This document shows, one piece after another, positions 13,282 through 17,714 of a stretch of 17,714 bases of DNA; the first letter of the stretch is position 1; every line of letters begins with the position of its first letter. The DNA is from Candidatus Rokuibacteriota bacterium (GTDB lineage: Bacteria; Methylomirabilota; Methylomirabilia; Rokubacteriales; CSP1-6), in NCBI GenBank assembly GCA_016201645.1, contig JACQCL010000113.1, positions 1 through 17,714 of the forward strand, in the 5' to 3' direction. The notes below the pieces were generated by a model. That model was not told the origin of the DNA, made no database searches, and saw nothing but the letters and a program-made list of their open reading frames with translations. The position numbers were made by a program, and so were the translations under genes.

Positions 13282-16128
13282 ATGGACTACAAGGCCACGC
13301 TGAATCTCCCCAAGACGAGCTTCCCGATGAAGGCGAACCTCCCGAAGCTCGAGCCCGAGATCCTGGAACGCTGGGAGGCCATGGATATCTACGCCCGGAT
13401 CCGCCAGGCGTCCGGGAAGCGTCCCCTCTGGATCCTCCACGACGGCCCGCCTTACGCCAACGGCCACATCCACATGGGGCACGTGCTGAATAAGGTCCTC
13501 AAGGACTTCATTGTCAAGTCGCGCACCATGCTCGGCTACAACGCCGTGTACGTGCCCGGCTGGGACTGCCACGGGCTGCCCATCGAGCACCAGGTGGACA
13601 AGGAGCTGGGCCTCGACACGGGCCTGGTGGACGTCCGCCGCGCCATGGACCCGCTGGAGAAGCTCCGCCGCTGCCGCGAGTACGCCGCCAAGTTCGTGGA
13701 CGTCCAGCGGGAGGAGTTCAAACGGCTGGGCGTGTTCGGGGACTGGAAGAACCCATACATCACGATGGCGCCCGCCTACCAGGCCACCATCGTGCGCGAG
13801 TTCGGGCGGTTCGTCGGGCGCGGCCTCGTGTACAAGGGGCTCAAGCCCGTGCACTGGTGCATGTACTGCAAGACGGCGCTGGCCCAGGCCGAGGTGGAGT
13901 ACGAGGAGGAGACCACGCCGTCGGTGTACGTGAAATTCCCCGTCAAGACCGCGGCCCCCGCGCTTGCCCGGGCCTTGGGCGGCCGACCCGCCGCCTTCGT
14001 CATCTGGACGACGACGCCCTGGACGCTCCCGGCGAACCTCGCCATCGCTGTGCATCCGACTCAGAGTTACGTCGCGGTCGAAGTTGCCGGAGAGATTTAT
14101 ATCGTCGCGAGGGCTCGCATCGACGACTTCCTGCTGCTGTTCAAGCAGCCCGTGAAGCACGGAGTCATTTCGATGGGCCTCTCCGGCGCCGACCTCGCCG
14201 GCACGGTGGGCCAGCACCCGTGGATCGAGCGCGACATCCCTGTTGTGATGGCCGACTTCGTGGCGATGGACACCGGCACCGGCCTGGTCCACATCGCTCC
14301 CGGCCATGGGGAAGAGGACTATGAGTTGGGGCGGCGGGTTGGGCTCAGGACCTACAACCCCGTGGACGACGACGGGCGCTTCCTCCCGGAAGTTGCGCAC
14401 TTCGCGGGACTGACGGTCTGGGAGGCCAACCCCCGGATCGTCGAGCATCTGAAGCGGGTCGGCACGTGGGTGGCGACGGCGGAGGTCCACCACACCTACC
14501 CCCACTGCTGGCGCTGCAAGAACCCGACGCTCTTCCGGGCCACCGAGCAGTGGTTCATCGCTCTCGACAAGAACGGTCTGCGCCAAAAGGCGCTCAGCGC
14601 CATCCGGAACGACGTGAGCTGGATCCCAGCCTGGGGCGAGGAGCGCATCTTCAACATGGTCGCGCACCGGCCCGAGTGGGTCATCTCGCGTCAGCGGGTG
14701 TGGGGCGTCCCCATCGTGGCGTTCTACTGCACAGGCTGCGAGACGCTCCTCCTGGACGAGCGCTTGGTCGAGCACGTGGCGGCCATCGTGAAGGCGGGCA
14801 AAGGCGCGGAGGAATGGCACGCGCGGGCAGTCCGCGATCTCCTGCCGGCTGGGACCTGCTGTCCCAAGTGCGGCGGATCGTCCTTCCGCAAGGAGACGGA
14901 CATTCTCGACGTCTGGTTCGACTCAGGGTGCAGTCACGCTGCCGTCCTCGAAACGCGCCCGGATCTCCGCTGGCCCTCGGAGATGTACTTGGAGGGCTCG
15001 GATCAGCACCGGGGCTGGTTTCACTCCTCTCTTCTTGAGGCTGTCGGGACGCGAGGCAAACCGCCCTTCAAGTCTGTCCTCACCCACGGCTTCGTCGTGG
15101 ACGGCGAGGGCCGGAAGATGTCCAAGTCCCAGGGCAACTACGTCGCCCCGGAGGAGCTGCTTCCCAAGTACGGCGCCGAGGTGCTGCGCCTCTGGGTCGC
15201 GGCCGAGGACTACACCGAGGACATCCGCCTGTCCCAGGAAATCCTTACTCGGCTGGCCGACGCCTACCGGCGCATCCGGAACACCTGTCGCTTCCTCCTG
15301 GGCGCGCTGGCGGACTTCGATCCCGACCGGGACCGGGTCTCCTACGCCCAGATGGATGAGCTGGATCACTGGGCGCTGCTCCGGCTGAGCGAGCTGATCG
15401 CCCGCGTGCGGAGGGCCTACTCGGAGTACCAGTTCCACGTGGTCTTCCACGCGGCGCACAACTTCTGCGCCGTGGACCTCTCCGCGCTCTACCTGGACCT
15501 CATCAAGGACCGGCTCTACGTCTCGGCGGCGGGCGATCTCCGGCGCCGCGCTGCCCAGACCGTGTGCTTCGAGATTCTGACGGCCCTCGCGCGCCTTTTG
15601 GCTCCGATCCTGACCTTCACGGTGGAGGAGGTCTGGTCTCACATCCCGGGCCGCGGCAAGCCCGAGAGTATCCACCTCGCGCTGTTCCCGGAGGAGCGCG
15701 GGGAATGGGTCAACGAGCGGCTTGCGGCGGAGTGGGAGCGCCTCCTCGAGGTGCGGGGAGAGGTCTCCCGGGCGCTTGAGGCGGCCCGCCGAGAGGGGCG
15801 CATCGGCAAGGCCCTGGACGCGGTGGTGTACATCACGAGCGCGCCGGAGGAGCAGTGGCTGCCGCTGCTGGAGGCCAAGGGCGAGAGGCTGCTGGGGACG
15901 CTCTTCAACGTCTCGGGGATCAGGCTCCACGACCGGCCGCCTGGGAGCGTCGGCATTGCCTACGAGAGTCAGGAGATCCCCGGGCTCGCGCTGGAGGTAG
16001 TGCCGGCCCAGGCCGTCGGCTGGAAGAAGTGCGAGCGCTGCTGGGTCTGGAGCCCGCGGGTGGGGGAGGATCCCGAGCATCCGGCCCTCTGCGAGCGCTG
16101 TGTCCCCGTCGTCCGCGCACTGGCATGA
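13282..16128 (+). CDS. ileS: Isoleucyl-tRNA synthetase
   Basis: This class I synthetase charges tRNA-Ile. At 948 residues it has the normal bacterial length. Visible motifs are the HIGH box HMGH (64-67) after DGPPYANGHI, then WDCHGLPIE. The CP1 editing domain carries TTPWTLPAN and GTGLVHIAPGHGEEDYELG. A Zn-ribbon-like segment (FYCTGCETLL ... CCPKCGG) precedes DVWFDSGCSH, and KMSKS lies at 612-616. The anticodon-binding domain follows, and the C-terminus holds the Cys4 zinc element CERCWVW ... CERC (Cys 917, 920, 937, 940) found in the bacterial (type 1) enzyme. The ATG at 13282 is preceded only by a weak AAGG. Its stop overlaps the lspA start (ATGA), so ileS-lspA is an operon, an arrangement common in bacteria. 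Confidence 0.98.
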   Translation: MDYKATLNLPKTSFPMKANLPKLEPEILERWEAMDIYARIRQASGKRPLWILHDGPPYANGHIHMGHVLNKVLKDFIVKSRTMLGYNAVYVPGWDCHGLPIEHQVDKELGLDTGLVDVRRAMDPLEKLRRCREYAAKFVDVQREEFKRLGVFGDWKNPYITMAPAYQATIVREFGRFVGRGLVYKGLKPVHWCMYCKTALAQAEVEYEEETTPSVYVKFPVKTAAPALARALGGRPAAFVIWTTTPWTLPANLAIAVHPTQSYVAVEVAGEIYIVARARIDDFLLLFKQPVKHGVISMGLSGADLAGTVGQHPWIERDIPVVMADFVAMDTGTGLVHIAPGHGEEDYELGRRVGLRTYNPVDDDGRFLPEVAHFAGLTVWEANPRIVEHLKRVGTWVATAEVHHTYPHCWRCKNPTLFRATEQWFIALDKNGLRQKALSAIRNDVSWIPAWGEERIFNMVAHRPEWVISRQRVWGVPIVAFYCTGCETLLLDERLVEHVAAIVKAGKGAEEWHARAVRDLLPAGTCCPKCGGSSFRKETDILDVWFDSGCSHAAVLETRPDLRWPSEMYLEGSDQHRGWFHSSLLEAVGTRGKPPFKSVLTHGFVVDGEGRKMSKSQGNYVAPEELLPKYGAEVLRLWVAAEDYTEDIRLSQEILTRLADAYRRIRNTCRFLLGALADFDPDRDRVSYAQMDELDHWALLRLSELIARVRRAYSEYQFHVVFHAAHNFCAVDLSALYLDLIKDRLYVSAAGDLRRRAAQTVCFEILTALARLLAPILTFTVEEVWSHIPGRGKPESIHLALFPEERGEWVNERLAAEWERLLEVRGEVSRALEAARREGRIGKALDAVVYITSAPEEQWLPLLEAKGERLLGTLFNVSGIRLHDRPPGSVGIAYESQEIPGLALEVVPAQAVGWKKCERCWVWSPRVGEDPEHPALCERCVPVVRALA

Positions 16129-16601
16129 GGCGGGCGGTCGCGGTGGGGGTGGCCGTCCTGGCGCTCGACCAGGCGACCAAGCTCCTGGCGTTGGCTCGGC
16201 TTTCTCCCGGCCACCCTGTGTCGGTGGTGGACGGCCTCCTCGCGCTTACCCTGGTCCTGAACCCGGGCCTCGCTTTCGGGATGCTCGCCGCGGTCCCGCC
16301 AGGCTGGCGGTGGGTCGTGGCCCTCCTGTCCCTGGCTGCTCTCTGCGCGCTCGGTTTGCTGGCGCTCCAACTCCTGCCCGGGGGCGGGTGGTCCGCAGCG
16401 TTTCCGCTCGGGCTCGTCTTCGGCGGCGCCCTGGGAAACCTCGTTGACCGCTGGCGCTTCGGCGCGGTGGTGGACTTCATCGACGCGTACTGGCGCGCCT
16501 ACCACTGGCCTGCCTTCAACGTCGCCGACTCGGCGATCAGCGTCGGGGTCGCGCTCCTCGCTCTCCGGCTCCTCACCCGGAACGCCTCTCCCCCAGCCTG
16601 A
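16125..16601 (+). CDS. lspA: Lipoprotein signal peptidase (signal peptidase II)
   Basis: LspA is a membrane aspartyl protease that cleaves prolipoprotein signal peptides before the lipidated Cys. This 158-residue protein has four hydrophobic helices. It shows DQATK (residues 15-19), LVLNPGLAFGML, GGALGNLVDR, and VVDFID followed by WPAFNVADS. The two catalytic Asp residues lie in the last two motifs. The ATG overlaps the ileS TGA by 4 bases; the longer open frame to 15855 lies inside ileS and is not used. A likely substrate, the lipoprotein with a WAGC lipobox, is encoded at 7963 in the same window. Confidence 0.97.
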   Translation: MRRAVAVGVAVLALDQATKLLALARLSPGHPVSVVDGLLALTLVLNPGLAFGMLAAVPPGWRWVVALLSLAALCALGLLALQLLPGGGWSAAFPLGLVFGGALGNLVDRWRFGAVVDFIDAYWRAYHWPAFNVADSAISVGVALLALRLLTRNASPPA

Positions 16602-16606
16602 CTCGC

Positions 16607-17635
16607 GTGTCCCGCCTCGAGAGTTTTTTAGTCGAGCCCGGCACGGCAGGGCGGCGCCTCGATCTGTGGCTCGCGGAGAAGTTGCCCGACGTCTCTCGGA
16701 CGCGGCTCAAGGCGCTCATCGAGGAGGGGCGCGTGAGCGTGAACGGCCGGGCGGTGAAGCCGTCGGTCAGGCTCAGGGCCGGCCAAGAGGTTCGCGTGAC
16801 CGTGCCGCCGGCCCCGCCCGAAGAGCTGCGCGCGGAGCCGATCCCGCTCCGGGTGATCTTCGAGGATGCCGACGTCCTCGTCGTGGACAAGCCCGCCCGG
16901 ATGGTCGTCCATCCAGGCGCCGGCCAGCGAAGCGGCACGCTCGCCCATGCGCTCTTGGCCCACGCCCCATCGATCGCCGGGGTTGGCGGGCCCCGGCGGC
17001 CCGGCATTGTCCACCGCCTGGACAAGGGAACCTCAGGACTGCTCGTGGTCGCGAAGACCGCGAGGGCGTACTCAGAACTGACCGCTGACCTCGCGGCTCG
17101 GCGGGTCAGTCGGCGCTATCTGGTCCTCGTCCGCGGCGAGGTCCCGCGAGCCGAAGGCGTCATCGAAACCCCCATCGGACGACACCCGCGTCAGCGGACC
17201 CGAATGGCGGTCCTGCCGGCCGGCCGTGGCAAGCGCGCGGTCACGCGCTTCAGGGTTCTCGAGCGGTTCAAGGGCTTCACGTACCTGGAAGCTCAGCTCG
17301 AGACCGGGCGGACACATCAGATTCGGGTTCACCTGAGCCACATCGGGCATCCGGTGGTGGGGGACACAACATACCGCCGGAGGGCCACGCCGCGGATTTC
17401 GGATCCGGCCCTGGAAGAGCTGGTCGAAGGGCTCGACGGGATCGCGCTTCACGCCGCGGTGCTTGGCTTCACCCATCCGGTCACGGGGAACGCCCTGGAA
17501 TTCAGATCGGCATTGCCCGAGAGGATGAAGCGCCTGCTGGCCTACCTGCACCGCGCTTTGGCCCCCTCACCCCACCCCTTTCCCCCCTCCTCAGCGGGGA
17601 GAGGTAGGGTGAGGGGGGGGAGAGGATCCAGGTGA
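16607..17635 (+). CDS. rluD: RluD-type 23S rRNA pseudouridine synthase
   Basis: RluA-family pseudouridine synthases isomerise uridines in 23S rRNA. This 342-residue protein has an N-terminal S4 RNA-binding domain (about 14-65, RRLDLWLAEKLPDVSRTRLK ... GRVSVNGR). The catalytic core has VDKPARMVVHPGAG and the HRLDKGTSGLLVV motif with catalytic Asp 139. ETGRTHQIRVHLSHIGHPVVGD and the ALHAAVLGFTHPVTG region follow. The GTG at 16607 lies 5 bases after the lspA stop with no Shine-Dalgarno, so coupled translation is likely. The S4 domain and overall layout favour RluD over RluA or RluC, but the exact target uridines are inferred. The last 24 or so residues, rich in Pro, Gly, Ser and Arg, are encoded by a palindromic repeat and look like a non-native extension. 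Confidence 0.93.
   Translation: MSRLESFLVEPGTAGRRLDLWLAEKLPDVSRTRLKALIEEGRVSVNGRAVKPSVRLRAGQEVRVTVPPAPPEELRAEPIPLRVIFEDADVLVVDKPARMVVHPGAGQRSGTLAHALLAHAPSIAGVGGPRRPGIVHRLDKGTSGLLVVAKTARAYSELTADLAARRVSRRYLVLVRGEVPRAEGVIETPIGRHPRQRTRMAVLPAGRGKRAVTRFRVLERFKGFTYLEAQLETGRTHQIRVHLSHIGHPVVGDTTYRRRATPRISDPALEELVEGLDGIALHAAVLGFTHPVTGNALEFRSALPERMKRLLAYLHRALAPSPHPFPPSSAGRGRVRGGRGSR
17562..17617 (+). repeat. GC-rich palindromic repeat at the end of rluD
   Basis: An imperfect inverted repeat pairs 17562-17585 (CCCCCTCACCCC...) with 17596-17617 (...AGGGTGAGGGGG) around a short CTCCTCAGC-type loop, giving about 20 paired bases. It lies in the rluD 3' end. Similar C/G-run palindromes are known as dispersed intergenic repeats in many high-GC genomes. 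No T tract is next to the stem, so simple intrinsic termination is unlikely. Confidence 0.7.
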
Positions 17636-17666
17636 GGGGGAACAACGTGATATTATTGGAGGCATA

Positions 17667-17714
17667 ATGGGTGCTGACCTGACCGTGGTCATTCTGGCCG
17701 CAGGCGAGGGGACG
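17667..17714 (+). CDS. glmU: N-terminus of a GlmU-like nucleotidyltransferase (truncated by window end)
   Basis: Sixteen codons from the ATG at 17667 encode MGADLTVVILAAGEGT, the first beta-strand and nucleotide-binding LAAGxGT loop of the sugar-1-phosphate nucleotidyltransferase fold. VVILAAGEGT is characteristic of GlmU (N-acetylglucosamine-1-phosphate uridyltransferase), which makes UDP-GlcNAc for peptidoglycan and lipid A. Other NTP transferases (GalU, RfbA, MobA type) share the loop, so the assignment is provisional. GGAGG at 17658-17662 precedes the start by 4 bases. The gene follows rluD after 31 bases and could be read from its own promoter: TATTAT lies at 17651, but no good -35 is seen. 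Confidence 0.72.
   Translation, partial: MGADLTVVILAAGEGT

Noticed and set aside
13249..14820. 523-codon open frame on the minus strand opposite ileS
   Set aside because: It is a mirror frame of ileS with low-complexity His/Val/Asp content, no ribosome site considered convincing and no domain.
14923..16080. 385-codon open frame on the minus strand opposite the 3' half of ileS
   Set aside because: Same reason: it covers the conserved KMSKS and zinc regions of ileS on the other strand and shows no protein family features.

Overview
The window is a GC-rich bacterial chromosome segment with tightly packed genes, many of which overlap by 1 to 8 bases. Several genes use GTG starts. The gene content points to a Gram-negative envelope: a lipid A-type acyltransferase, lipoproteins, a lytic transglycosylase, LspA and TatA. 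A complete selenocysteine (Sec) machinery is present (tRNA-Sec, selA, selB). A GC-rich repeat with paired hairpins also occurs twice. Together these suggest an uncultured lineage such as Rokubacteria/Methylomirabilota (NC10-like) or a deltaproteobacterial relative. That placement is inference, because no 16S gene or other taxonomic marker is in the window.

Layout. (1) 1-4680, plus strand: the C-terminal part of a membrane pyrophosphatase (hppA), a DedA protein, a DUF47/PhoU-like Pit accessory protein, the phosphate transporter Pit, a lysophospholipid acyltransferase and a secreted protein with a prealbumin-like fold. The genes abut or overlap, so they look like one transcription unit. The phosphate genes fit together: HppA releases Pi from PPi, and Pit with DUF47 moves Pi. 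(2) 4682-5716, minus strand: two paralogous small secreted proteins with unusually strong Shine-Dalgarno sites. A clear promoter lies upstream of the first. A rho-independent terminator at the end is embedded in the 3' end of the convergent plus-strand gene. (3) 5696-7155, plus strand: an MltD-like lytic transglycosylase with LysM, then an overlapping MoaD/ThiS-like sulfur carrier. (4) 7233-12157: the selenocysteine locus. A good promoter precedes tRNA-Sec (UCA anticodon). Only 19 bases later a chain begins: DUF3105 protein, lipoprotein, small helical protein, selA and selB. (5) 12158-13191: tatA and a secreted retropepsin-like aspartic protease with an N-terminal DUF4124, each with its own candidate promoter. 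(6) 13239-17714: ileS, lspA, an RluD-type pseudouridine synthase, a palindromic repeat, and the first 16 codons of a GlmU-like nucleotidyltransferase.

Most genes belong to well-known families. The points that stand out are the apparent tRNA-Sec-led polycistron with three uncharacterised genes between selC and selA, the repeats flanking selB, the Cys-rich NPCAA-repeat protein and its Cys-free paralogue, and candidate leaderless or near-leaderless transcripts. No in-frame UGA selenoprotein was recognised here, so the users of the Sec machinery lie outside the window. No CRISPR array, insertion sequence, phage gene or rRNA was seen. No gene-free stretch exceeds 300 bases.
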